Part shown: positions 21,120 through 30,507 of the stretch, one piece after another | Layout of the letters: each line of letters begins with the position of its first letter | Position numbering within the stretch: the first letter of the stretch is position 1 | NCBI GenBank assembly: GCA_947579605.1 | Contig: OX388325.1 | Coordinates: 124,001-188,000 of the forward strand | Direction: 5' to 3' | DNA from: Athripsodes cinereus | Lineage: Eukaryota > Arthropoda > Insecta > Trichoptera > Leptoceridae | Length of the DNA: 64,000 nt | Position numbers and translations under genes: made by a program | Notes under the pieces: generated by a model | Database searches by the model: none | Told to the model about the DNA's origin: nothing | The model's input: only the letters and a program-made list of their open reading frames with translations

Positions 21120-22335
21120 ACGAAAACACTTATTTCAATTTTCTATTTAAAAGTCATGAACATGGAGATCGCTATTGGTAAATAAAATCCAAAAAAAGAT
21201 AACACATCAATGACTCTTACAGAAAAAAACTTATTCCACCTTATATACGAGTATGTATGCTGAATGATTTAATGAAGCATCCATGTCAAGAACCAACCAA
21301 CTTTTCTTTGTTATGTCAGTTAAAACTACAAGTGTTTTTAAAGTTGTGATTTTTTTTCATAAATAAAAAAAGTTTTCATGTCCCTATCAGGATACACTGG
21401 TAACGAGAGGGTTAAGCATTTAAACAGTATGGCTAATATGGTGGAATGTTATATAATGTGTGATATGGAATTTGTGAACGTTGCATGTGTGTAATTAATA
21501 AAACTATGAAATTATTAAATAATAGATTTCGTGCAAATATTTGCATGTACACCATCTAACACGAGTATTAATTAATTAACACGAGTAGGTGCCTATAATA
21601 AAGTGGACTTATGTGTAGGTACCTACTCACATATATTATAATGTACATCAAATATGATTAAGTAGGTATACTGTCCTCGCCGTGCCAATAAATATTTAGA
21701 CGCCCAGGATGGGTGGCAAACCTCATCATTGCCGAATTGAAAATGTCAATGTATCGAAATAAATAAAACAAGTGTTTTATTCTTTTGCTGACAGCTTCCC
21801 GAAATTTAAAACTGACATTGTAAATTATTTAAAATCACATAACTGACATAGGGCAATCGAGGTTTGCGATCTGACTTTCTGCGTACCTACTGTACTTTTG
21901 TAACGATATATTTTTTTTATTATATTGACTCACATTATTATTATTCTTATCAGCTTTTTGACTATTTTATTTGATTGACCATTTTTGATTGTTGAATTTT
22001 ATTTAATACTTTTAAATGTTAAATTCTAGTCTATTATTGTGATTAATAATCTTAATCGTTTAAATATTTAGTAATTTGAATATATAATCCATCTAAGTGT
22101 ATTTTTTGTTTGTTTTTAGTAAGTTTTTATTGATTTTTACATTTCATTGTTGATGTTAAATTTTTGATATTTGAATTTGTTTCAATGTCTTAACTGTTAA
22201 TTGGTTCATAATCTACAATTGTGTATTAATTTATTGACTATTTTTGATAATTCTTGACTCTTTTATATTTCTAAACTCATTAACGTGTATATGTGTGAAC
22301 TTGTATTGTGTATATTTTTCTTTTTTGAAGTCTGT
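21120..22335. other. No gene seen; AT-rich, LINE 3' UTR-like
   Basis: REP-A scrap at 21680-21745 (GCCCAGGATGGGTGGCAAACC). From 21900 to 22330 the DNA is a T/A-rich series of TTTTTGACTATTTTATTTGA-like words leading into the LT2 tail. It is probably the 3' UTR of that LINE. Confidence 0.45.
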
Positions 22336-22395
22336 CTTGTATTTGAACATGTAAAAGGCTTGCGCCGTATGTTTAAATTTAAAAAAAAAATTAAA
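22335..22395 (+). repeat. LT2 LINE 3' tail
   Basis: ACATGTAAAAGGCTTGCGCC and GTATG followed by an A-rich end. The same tail occurs at 46768 and 62230 (plus) and 9410, 24560, 25795 and 28565 (minus). Confidence 0.6.
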
Positions 22396-22399
22396 ATTC

Positions 22400-22460
22400 T
22401 ACTATTGTTTTATTCTGTGAGAGAGACGTCTTTCGTCTTATAAGGACATTGTCAATCTGA
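22400..22460 (-). mobile_element. PLE-d end
   Basis: Inverse of GACGAAAGACGTCTCTCTCAC, with AATGTCC beyond. The GAAA, palindromic GACGTC and TC order resembles the 3' half of a hammerhead; the CTGANGA box is not intact. Confidence 0.5.
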
Positions 22461-23434
22461 TTTTAAAAATACAACAATATTCATATATGTATATAAAAAC
22501 AATATTTACAATAACAATGATAAGAGAGTAGGTATAGTATAATATTATAATGTGGTATGTATCAGAAACTAATTCTAAGAAATCACTAATTACCATGCGA
22601 AAGGGAGAACAATATACATATGTATGTTTCATTATCTGTGCAGAACACGATAAAGAATTAGTCTTCTACTCTTTTCCGTAAGTCTTCGAGTGTTTTACTG
22701 TAAAAGTCAGATGTTCTAATATTTGATGATGAGGTTTTCTATCCATCATAAATGTATTAATAATTCAAGAGTTTTTATGTTTACACTGTGGAAATCATTT
22801 TTAACACGAGAGCACACGCGTGCGCGGGGAAACCTTCACATCGACATTTTTTTCGTTTTAAAATAAAATCAACGAGATTGTCGAGTTTTTTCTTCTATGA
22901 TATCCTACCCATCAATAAGCAACATTTATTTATAGTGAAATCAACTCATTGAAATCTTCATAAGAATACTTTTTGCCAGTTTTTTGCTGTTCCGCGGGGA
23001 TTCTCCCACTACGCGTGTTATGGCGTCACAATGCAAGTACTCAGTCATAAAAAATATCTGACGGTGTACGGTTCTAGGTTTCGTTTTGTTTTTTTTTTCT
23101 TTGAAACAAATATGTGAATATTATAATTATGTACATAATAATTGTCCGAACAATATTATTTTTTTAACGTAGGTACACACATTCAAAACATCAATAATTT
23201 AATATCCGATTTAAAGACAATTTCATTACAATTTTTAACCATGACATTTAAAAAGTAATGGTTAAAAATGTTTATCACATTTTAAAAAAGTTATGTATTT
23301 TCGTGTACTTCAGATATTGTGAAACAAAAATAATTTTTTCAACAATTATTTGATTATAATTTTTTTTTCTCTTATTTTTCTTGTTTAAAATATTCATAAC
23401 TACTTTTTCTAGACTAATGATCTTACTAGATTAA
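22460..23434. other. No gene seen before the PLE
   Basis: REP-A inverse scrap at 22660-22760. 22800-23060 has two islands of higher GC (ACACGCGTGCGCGGGG and TTCCGCGGGGATTCTCCCAC) with no readable frame. 23100-23430 is AT-rich and may be decayed PLE reverse transcriptase, but nothing is recognisable. Confidence 0.4.
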
Positions 23435-23972
23435 TGTTCAATAAATATATATATCCAATTTCCACTAACTCATGCGATAAACCGTGGAGAAAATTAGTGT
23501 ATATGGGTAGTATTTCTACAAGTATTGCAAATGTCTTAAAACGTGATTATCGTTGTGCTTTTTACACTACCAACATTATTAATAAATTAATTTTTAACAA
23601 TAAAGACAAGAGGAATAAGTTGGATGAGAGTGGAATATATTGCATCTGGTGTAATGACTGTAAAGCCAGATATGTATATATGTAGGACAAACAGGAAGAG
23701 CAATCAATGCGAGGTTAAAGGAACATCATAGAGCGTTCAGGGGGCTTTCTGCACTTTCAGAAATGGCAGACCATTGCTTTCAGAATGACCATTCTTTTAA
23801 TGTTGAAAATGTAATGGTCTTACATTCTGAGGGTAAGGGACGTAAACTGAAAGTTCTGGAATCATTGGAGATTAATAAATGTCTATCTAACAAAGTGGAC
23901 ATTATTAATGTCCAAACTCCTTTGACTTCGCCATTGCTTTGTTCAAAAACACCCCCACCTAACATCCCTTAA
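23434..23972 (+). pseudogene. Penelope-like element C-terminus with GIY-YIG domain, one frameshift
   Basis: The first frame (83 codons from 23434) leads to SGIYCIWCNDCKARYVYM. The second frame contains YVGQTGRAINARLKEHHRAF from 23679 and runs to 23972. Together they show the GIY...YxGQTGR...R..EH layout of the GIY-YIG nuclease that follows the RT in Penelope-like retroelements, including the two cysteines between GIY and YVG. The catalytic arginine region (GQTGR) and a downstream glutamate (VLESLEI) are present. The break is at 23671-23678, where TATGTATA looks like an 8-bp local duplication. The RT part upstream is missing or unreadable. The PLE-b end follows 55 bp later, as expected for one element. 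Confidence 0.8.
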
Positions 23973-24017
23973 TATCTTATGTATATATAGACGTTGTTTT
24001 CTCTTGTAAATTTAGTT

Positions 24018-24077
24018 TATACTCCGCCCTGATGATGCCAATATATTGGTGAAAGCGCTAGGCGTAATTGTAGTATA
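24018..24077 (+). ncRNA. Hammerhead-ribozyme-like fold, PLE-b
   Basis: CTGATGA (24029-24035) plus T. Stem II is GCCAAT/ATTGGT (24037-24042/24045-24050). GAAA follows at 24051-24054, then self-complementary stem III GCGC (24055-24058) and TA (24059-24060). The predicted cut is before 24061. Stem I is CGCC/GGCG (24025-24028/24061-24064). After a one-sided internal loop it continues as TATACT/AGTATA (24018-24023/24072-24077). All conserved core residues are present; the extra T after the box is the one oddity. Position just after the GIY-YIG frame fits known PLE ribozymes. Confidence 0.68.
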
Positions 24078-24169
24078 CTTTGGTATACATAAATGTGAAA
24101 CATAAAACAGTATTTTTTATATTTTATATTATAAAAATAGATTATTGAGGACTGTTTAATATCCATTTT

Positions 24170-24246
24170 GTTAGGTTAGATGCCGAACGTAGATTCCCTG
24201 AAGATGCCTTCAAGTATAGGCGAAAACGTTCGGCATCTAACCTAAC
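24170..24246 (+). ncRNA. Hammerhead-ribozyme-like fold, PLE-e
   Basis: CTGAAGA (24198-24204) plus T. Stem II is GCCT/AGGC (24206-24209/24218-24221). GAAA follows at 24222-24225, then self-complementary stem III ACGT (24226-24229) and TC (24230-24231), with a cut predicted before 24232. Stem I begins CC/GG (24196-24197/24232-24233), has a bulge on the 5' side, then GTTAGGTTAGATG (24170-24182) pairs with CATCTAACCTAAC (24234-24246). A bulge in stem I is typical of natural type I hammerheads. Confidence 0.65.
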
Positions 24247-24363
24247 AAAGTGGAGATTAAACAGTGCTCAATAATATGTTTTTATATTTTATTTAATAAT
24301 AATAAATGTCTTAATTTTTTGTTGACACGAAGAGGTTAGCTTGCATGTTCGTCACAACCTGTT

Positions 24364-24412
24364 GGTATCAGAAAGGGCTACATATTACTTATGTGTAGCC
24401 CTTTCTGATACC
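24364..24412. repeat. Perfect 19-bp hairpin
   Basis: GGTATCAGAAAGGGCTACA (24364-24382) and its exact inverse (24394-24412) with an 11-nt loop. Flanked by REP-A-like words (GACACGAAGAGGTTAGCTTG). Could be a fold from tail-to-tail repeats. Confidence 0.85.
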
Positions 24413-24547
24413 TATATAATATACCCGTGCAGCTTGATGTATCGGAGTCCTGTTTTCCAATAAATACCTACTCTAACATAATTAATATTTATAGTATTCA
24501 TATAACTACCTACCTATGTAGGAATATACTTACCAAGTAGTAGCGGA

Positions 24548-24832
24548 AGTAGACTTCTTTTTATTATTTATTTATTTAAAACAGCATACGGCATCAAAGC
24601 CATTAATAACATATTTAACCATAATAAAAAACATGAATATTATATACAATACATACTCTTAACTATCGTAAAAAAATTGTTGTACAATATAATTCATAGT
24701 AACAAAAAAAAAAATGGATTTACATTAAAAACAAGAATATGCACATTAAATATTTGGATATAAACAATAGAATCCATAATATAATGACAAATCACCATTC
24801 CGAACCAAATAAACATTCAAAATCTCTTTAAA
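24548..24832 (-). repeat. LT2 tail and 3' UTR-like DNA
   Basis: TTTATTTATTTAAAACAGCA and TACGGCATCAAAGCC are the inverse LT2 tail. The following 200 bp is AT-rich and could be the 3' UTR of the minus-strand LINE ending here. Confidence 0.45.
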
Positions 24833-25252
24833 TTATATCACATTATAAATACTTCCAACATTTCCATACATTTCATTCAATTTTAACAACATATAGATAA
24901 TGAATACGAAATAAAATAACATAGGCAAAACAAGAATAACAACAACACAAAAACAGCTGGACATTAATCCGAATTTCAAACGAAATAGAAAACAGACAGA
25001 ATATATTAAAATTACGATGCAACATGCTTTTCTTATACCGTAAGACATAACAAAGCAAAGACTACTCTGCAGGTAACATCGATCTATATCTGAAGTATTG
25101 CTAATATTGCTAAAGGTAACTGGTAATCTACTGCCTAAGATCTTAAGGTTTGTTTCGAAAATTAACTCGTTGACCACTGTTGTACGTACGTGAAATTTCG
25201 AGTGTAGAGAGTTATTATCAAATCCTGGAACCCGAGACCCAAAAAAGTCCAT
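24833..25252 (-). pseudogene. Possible LINE C-terminal remnant (unrecognised frame)
   Basis: A 139-codon frame. The first 60 residues (SKFHVRTTVVNELIFETNLK...) loosely resemble LINE C-termini with an RT(N/T) block. The last 70 are hydrophobic low-complexity translation. It lies directly upstream of a minus-strand LT2 tail, so a LINE origin is the simplest reading. A real membrane protein is unlikely. Confidence 0.25.
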
Positions 25253-25789
25253 ATCTCAACAAAATCAAGGAGAACCTTTAACATTTCAAACACCCATACG
25301 AAAAACTAGCGACGGGAAGGGGGAAGCGGTAGAAAAAAAAGCGGCCACGTTGGGTGAAATTATTTCAAGTGCTTATAATAAAATATTTATTAAACTTTGA
25401 TAAATTTGAAAGTTGCAATTTTTTATATCAGATTATTATCCTCGGTTAGTTAGTCAGTAATAATATAATATACATGATGGAAGGTATAATGTATGTATGT
25501 ATATATAATGGGTCCCATAAGGGTGGTAGGGGGTATTGAGAGATCTGGGGGTGTTAATTAAAACCATATTGATTTAGTACGTGAAATACAATAATTGGAT
25601 AAACATGAATAATAATATACATGGATACATTATTACAAACTTTAAACCCGGTGTCGCTAAGGGAATTATAATAATTATCAGAATGAAAAATAACAATTCG
25701 TTCCATGGAGTCTTCGCCAAATAATAGGTCTTCTTTTCTTATCTCAAATAAAGTTGTACCCTCTGTAAAGGTCATATATATTGTTCTAT

Positions 25790-25845
25790 TTATTTATTTT
25801 TATTTCCTACAGTATACGGCATGAGCCATTCACATAATAGACATA
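25790..25845 (-). repeat. LT2 LINE tail
   Basis: TATTTATTTTTATTTCCTAC then AGTATACGGCATGAGCC, inverse LT2. Confidence 0.5.
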
Positions 25846-25856
25846 AAAACGTTTTA

Positions 25857-26140
25857 TTTGGGGAGCTCGTATATGGAAGAAGAGACCAAGGTGGCCAGCG
25901 TAAACGATACAAAGACGTCCTTCATACCATCTTGAAGGATAGTAATATCCAGTAGGTACACCTAGGAACAGGACGTTATACAGATCGCGCCAAGTGGAAA
26001 AAATTGATATATAGTTACAGCCCAAATGACAGAAAACATCCAAGACCCACCTGCGGGAGAACATCCATGTCCCAAATGTGACAGATTGTGCTTGCCTCAG
26101 ATTGGTCTATTGAGTCATCAGAGATGGATGGCACAGCAGA
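25857..26140 (+). pseudogene. LINE C-terminus with C-terminal zinc finger
   Basis: Reads GELVYGRRDQGGQRKRYKDV then LHTILKDSN, a stop, and further on DRAKWKKLI. In another frame it ends with CPKCDRLCLPQIGLLSHQRW. The KRYKD...DR..W block and a single CxxC-IGLLSHQR finger at the extreme C-terminus are known in several animal RTE-like LINE families. Stops and shifts show it is dead. A minisatellite begins exactly where the finger ends. Confidence 0.7.
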
Positions 26141-26222
26141 GTGGACATAGCAGAGTGGACATAGCAGAGTGGACATAGCAGAGTGGACATAGCAGAGTGG
26201 ACATAGCAGAGTGGACATAGCA
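26134..26222 (+). repeat. 14-bp minisatellite
   Basis: About six copies of AGCAGAGTGGACAT, beginning in the codons after the LINE zinc finger. The copies are essentially identical, so the expansion is recent. Confidence 0.92.
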
Positions 26223-26380
26223 CCGCCGTGAAACTTAAACGCTCATCACGATACTCGATTTGTCGAATTGCCATAATTATACAAATATTAGACAGACAAA
26301 AAAGTCAATAGAAGCGAAATAAGGAGTAACCACGTTAAAAATGAACAAAACATTATTAAAAATAGTATATATATAATGAG

Positions 26381-26680
26381 TTACAATCCATTGGATTGGT
26401 CTGCAACGAGTTTTGACTTATTTCTCCACTCCTCCCTATTCTCAGCCAGTCTCTTCAACTCCATATATGAGCCACAGCTCATGTCCCTCTTCAGTTGGTC
26501 CATATAGGCGTCTCTCGGTCGACCTCTGCCATTTGTGCCTTCGGTCCTGCCCTCTGCGATTGCGATGAGCAGTCCTGGGTGCCTGATGTTGTGGCCAATC
26601 CAATTAGCTCGTTGTTGGCAGATTCTTTTGAGGAGTTGCCTTTTTTCGCCAACCCTGGTTAACACTTCTTCGTTTTCGAC
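26381..26680 (-). pseudogene. LINE C-terminal remnant
   Basis: The minus frame ends NEEVLTRVGEKRQLLKRICQ, QRANWIGHNIRHPGLLIAIA, EGRTEGTNGRGRPRDAYMDQ, LKRDMSCGSYMELKRLAENR, EEWRNKSKLVADQSNGL, stop. The WIGH-hydrophobic-R...GRGRPR...L...REEWR order is the RTE-type C-terminus. About 97 codons are intact, a well-preserved piece. No RT domain is attached; residues further upstream are unrelated low-complexity. Confidence 0.75.
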
Positions 26681-26964
26681 GTATGAGACAAAATAGTATG
26701 AGAAATAAAAATAGTATGAGACATTAAACATACACATAAAATGTAAATATTCATATGAATAAAATTAAAAACATGTTGATGATGATAAAAATAACAAATA
26801 ACGGAAGCAATTTTATTGAATATATAATATATATGATATTTAATATTAGCTCTATTACACCTCAAAGCACTGCACAGAGCTCTGCTCAATGTTGAGGGTA
26901 AAAAAGTTTTTTTTTTTTCAAAAAGTTTATTGTGTAAAGTATATATTTGTATTTAAAATAACTG

Positions 26965-27235
26965 CTTCTATCCCATCACGACGTATCCCACAAGTGGGGT
27001 AGCCAACAAATCAGCTGCATGTAATAAACATGCAAGCAGTCCTCTTCTTGCCAACAACAAATTCAGGTGACAAATCTCATCACTTCTGTATGCAAGATAT
27101 AAAATGTCTTTTTGTTTCCGAACACCTTTCCTACTTTTACAGGACACTTAAAAAAGCACGGAAAAGAGTGGGAGACCAATTCTTTGCCAGGTGTTCCACA
27201 GAATTTTCTTTTCAATGTTCAAAGCGCGTTATAAT
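26965..27235 (+). repeat. REP-A copy
   Basis: CCCATCACGACGTATCCCAC, AAGTGGGGTAGCCAACAAATC, GCATGTAATAAACATGCAAG..., GAACACCTTTCC...TTACAGGACACTT, AAGAGTGGGAGACCAATTCT, GGTGTTCCACAGA: nearly full length. Confidence 0.7.
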
Positions 27236-27239
27236 ATAA

Positions 27240-27525
27240 TAATATTATTTCAATAAATATATTATGTTTGAATACTTTCTCCAAAATTCAACGACTTACT
27301 TTAACGGTATACTTAGTTAAAAAAAATTATAAAAGGTGCCCGAATCTGCGACTTTTCCATGATGCTTTCCAATACCAGCCTTCCACGAAACACATGAAAA
27401 CGTACAGATAAGATGGGGAGGTCTATTCAATTAAAGGGACACCACGTCTAAGATAAATAAACAAACATAAATGTATGTAAAGATACAAAAATATTTACAT
27501 GGATATTTTCAAGTCGCACGCTCTT

Positions 27526-27561
<36 letters not shown>

Positions 27562-27830
27562 ATGGGATAAACATTATTTTTTTATTTCTCCTAAACCCTG
27601 ATTTAGAGTAGTGTTACTGCCGATCTCCTCCCCCGCCCTCCATTCCCCACCTGTCCTCCCCCATGTATTGCTAAGGCTGTGTTGTGTTTCGCTGTCCATA
27701 TTCCTCGGACGTAATTTGATTTTCTTTAGCCAGAAAATTACTTTCCACAAATAGACAAAATATACATGCCCTCAAATAACAAGAGCTGATGTATTTGTTG
27801 AAACAAAACACTTTAATAATTGTTTATAGG
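27240..27830. other. No gene seen; (TG)n microsatellite
   Basis: (TG)n at about 27530-27557. Otherwise unremarkable; no frame. Confidence 0.6.
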
Positions 27831-28135
27831 TAATATTTACTTTTTTATTGTTTAACTGGATTTGGGCGCAACATAATAGATGACTAAATCAATCAATTTG
27901 AGATACTTACCTGTTTTCACAATGTAACAATGTGCAAAATCTAATCGAAAGAACTGAGAAAGGTTTCCCAACGAGGCACCGTAACTTGGTTTGTGTCACC
28001 ACTTTCGGTGTCTATGGACAAAGTTCACCAATTCCACCATTCTCAGTATCACTGTATTCTACTCTTGCTAAAGCCATCCACTCGTTTGCAAGTGACTGAA
28101 GGTCCACTAATCAAGAAATAATTAATGCAAACTAA
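27830..28135 (-). mobile_element. FB2 copy
   Basis: Minus orientation: TTTTTTATTGTTTAACTGGA, then AAAATCTAATCGAAAGAACT and CCACTTTCGGTGTC, as in the copies at 17152 and 60823. The second foldback arm is decayed or missing. Confidence 0.65.
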
Positions 28136-29165
28136 AGAAATAAGCATTTTTTTAATTATGGGATTCCATTTTCTCTTATTGTTATATAACTTTTCTAACT
28201 AGATATACCTACCTAGTAGAAATAAAAATCACAGTGAATGTATAGACTGTTCTTATAACACTGTTCTATGACATGGAAGATAGCACAGCAGCTGTGACTA
28301 CAGATACAGTATTCCTGTACAGTTACTATAAGGTCCACGCATCGGACACTGTAAAATATCCTTTCCCACGTGCATATGTATGTACTTACTTAGTATCTAT
28401 CTAACTACCATCAGTGGTGGAACAAGACTTTTATATTAAAACTATACCATACTATATTTTACCCGCAATAACCCGAGTAAGTGACGTAGACAGAGTAGAC
28501 GGAACCCTATATTGATATGTCCTTATATATTCCTCATAAATGCACTCCAATTTATTATATTTTTACAGATATTTACGGCTTAAGCCTTTTACATGTTAAA
28601 CCTCCTTATACATGTATACAAAGGTATGATCTTTTTTAAAAAAAAGACACAAAACAATTAGACTAATAAAAAAAAACGATGGTTTAACAAACAGTGTAAC
28701 ATTAATCAGGTATATAATTAAGTACAAAATTGTTAAAAAATTTGGTCAAGGTTAAAAGAAATCAAATACTAGTATAAAAAATGACAAATATTATTTGAAA
28801 GTCAGTCATTTAAAATATTTATAAATGTTTAAGTCAATACGTGCTTGTTTTTCGCTATCATAATGAATTTAAATAGTCATTCGGAGAAGAAATTAATTTG
28901 AGAGGATATCGTTTTCTACAGTTGGTTTAAAATAGCTATTCAAATACTATAGTCGTATAATCTTGCTTAATTTATTGATATCTTTCACATGACCTACGTG
29001 GAAACCATAAGGGAAATTGTAGTTATGTCATCTGGAAATTTAGATGAATTCATCGTTTTATGTTACCATCTGAAATCGCATTGGCCTTCAGCTGTAAGGA
29101 ACCCATGAAGAATCTGTATTATTGTATATATTAATGATTATTTCACCTGGTGTAATTTAAGGAAA
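28135..29165. other. No gene seen
   Basis: LT2 inverse tail at 28555-28630 (TTACGGCTTAAGCCTTTTAC). A hAT-like start, CAGTGGTGGAACAAGACTTT, at about 28412 has no matching end. The rest is AT-rich. Confidence 0.45.
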
Positions 29166-29315
29166 ACTATCGACCACCCGAACAGCGCAGAAGCCTGGAG
29201 ATTTCCATTTATACGAATTTTAACACTAAGAAAATCTAGTTCACACCGGAGGCGCCACAGTGGGCAGCCTGAAGAAAAGGCTTGGCAGGGCAAAAACCAC
29301 CAAACTTAATACTTT
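29165..29315 (+). repeat. R7 LINE-like repeat
   Basis: Matches 52430-52570: CGCAGAAGCCTGGAGATTTCC, CACCGGAGGCGCCACAGTGG, then AAAACCACCAAAC. Probably the coding end of an old LINE; no continuous frame. Confidence 0.55.
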
Positions 29316-29317
29316 AT

Positions 29318-29475
29318 ACTTTTGGGTTAGTTGGAAAAGATCGCGCCTTTGCGATAAACTCGCCCTCTGTATATTGATTGTATTTAATTTGAATGTATAC
29401 CTTTTATGTAATTGTTTTTTATCAATGTACAGTAAAGAATGAATAAATAAATAAATAAATAAATAAATAACCTAT
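29318..29475 (+). repeat. LT1 LINE tail with (AAAT)n
   Basis: TTGGGTTAGTTGGAAAAGAT, CGCGCCTTTGCGATAAACTC, GCCCTCTGTATATTGATTG, then AATGAATAAATAAATAAATA. R7 lies directly upstream, so R7 plus LT1 may be one LINE. Confidence 0.7.
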
Positions 29476-29990
29476 TGTAAGTTAGGTCCAAGAAATTATG
29501 TTATTATGCATGGAATTGTAATGGCACATTGGTATTTTGTACATGAGTATAAATGGGAAGCTCGCCATTGCAGGGATGCATTGACTTTTTGCATATATGA
29601 AAAGATTGCCTCTGCTTATCGTAGGTACATAGGTAGAGTAGACAGTAGTGAAAATTGGAACTAGTTAATATGGGATAGAATATAAGGATAGGGGGAAGGG
29701 GGGGGGGGGTAAACTGTAGCTTAGCTTTGTACATAGCTACCTTCACCATAATAATATGTTATAGCATTCTGTATACTGTCCTAGTATCCTGTATACAGGA
29801 TGATCGGATACGAATAAAAGGGTTAAATTATACGTCTTCATGTTGGAATTATTTCCTGGATTTTGCTATCTAGATTTTGATTTACAAAATGAAATTTTGT
29901 CCAACGCGAAGGCAGACGTCATCAGCACACCATTCTTAATACTAAAGCATATAAAAAAAACAACGTACATTAGACAGATTATAAGATTCA
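29475..29990. other. No gene seen
   Basis: A run of 15 G's with one interruption at 29690-29709. No recognised repeats. Confidence 0.5.
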
Positions 29991-30173
29991 TTACTCTGTG
30001 AGATTAAACATAGATCTCTTAATCTCTTCTGGAAATTTCCATCTTCTTCTTACTGGCACTGCCTCAACTAATTGCCTCTGAAGGCTGCTGAGGATGGCTC
30101 TCAGCTCATCTCGTTCAATATTTTCATCTTCATTCAGGCCATTTTCCCGCAGGGTCCTGTTGCACTGTGTCAT
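29991..30173 (-). CDS. Unidentified short frame, charged
   Basis: 60 codons, E/R/L-rich: ENGLNEDENIERDELRAILS then SLQRQLVEAVPVRRRWKFPE and a short tail. Unlike most frames here its composition is protein-like (amphipathic, few low-complexity runs), so it may come from a LINE ORF1 or an old exon. No signal, domain or splice junction is seen. Function unknown; may not be expressed. Confidence 0.25.
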   Translation of the reverse strand: MTQCNRTLRENGLNEDENIERDELRAILSSLQRQLVEAVPVRRRWKFPEEIKRSMFNLTE

Positions 30174-30214
30174 CTAGTTTAGTCCCCCTCCTGATGAATG
30201 TCGAAGGACATTCA

Positions 30215-30470
30215 TTGACACGACGTTTTTTGCAAATTTTCATACATTCTTTAAAAAAACTCATTCTTCATATTTCACGCGAAGGACCCGGCAGAGGATT
30301 GGTCTTCCACTTTTATCCGCAAATTTTCGAGTGTCCTGTAAAAAGCAGGTGTTCGAAAAAATAAAGATATTTTACGTCTTAATTCGATGGTGAGGTTTGC
30401 CACCCATCAGGATTTTTGTTGTCTCGGGGAGGACAGGTTGCATATTTATTACAAACAGTTATTCCGCTGT
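30215..30470 (-). repeat. REP-A copy
   Basis: CCGCAAATTTTCGAGTGTCC, TGTAAAAAGCAGGTGTTCGA, TTCGATGGTGAGGTTTGCCA, CCCATCAGG in inverse REP-A order. Confidence 0.6.
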
Positions 30471-30507
30471 CGTGATAGTACAAGATGAAGAGGAACAGAA
30501 GTAGGTA

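Noticed and set aside
28412..28450. Third hAT element from CAGTGGTGGAACAAGAC
   Set aside because: No inverted end or duplication could be found downstream.
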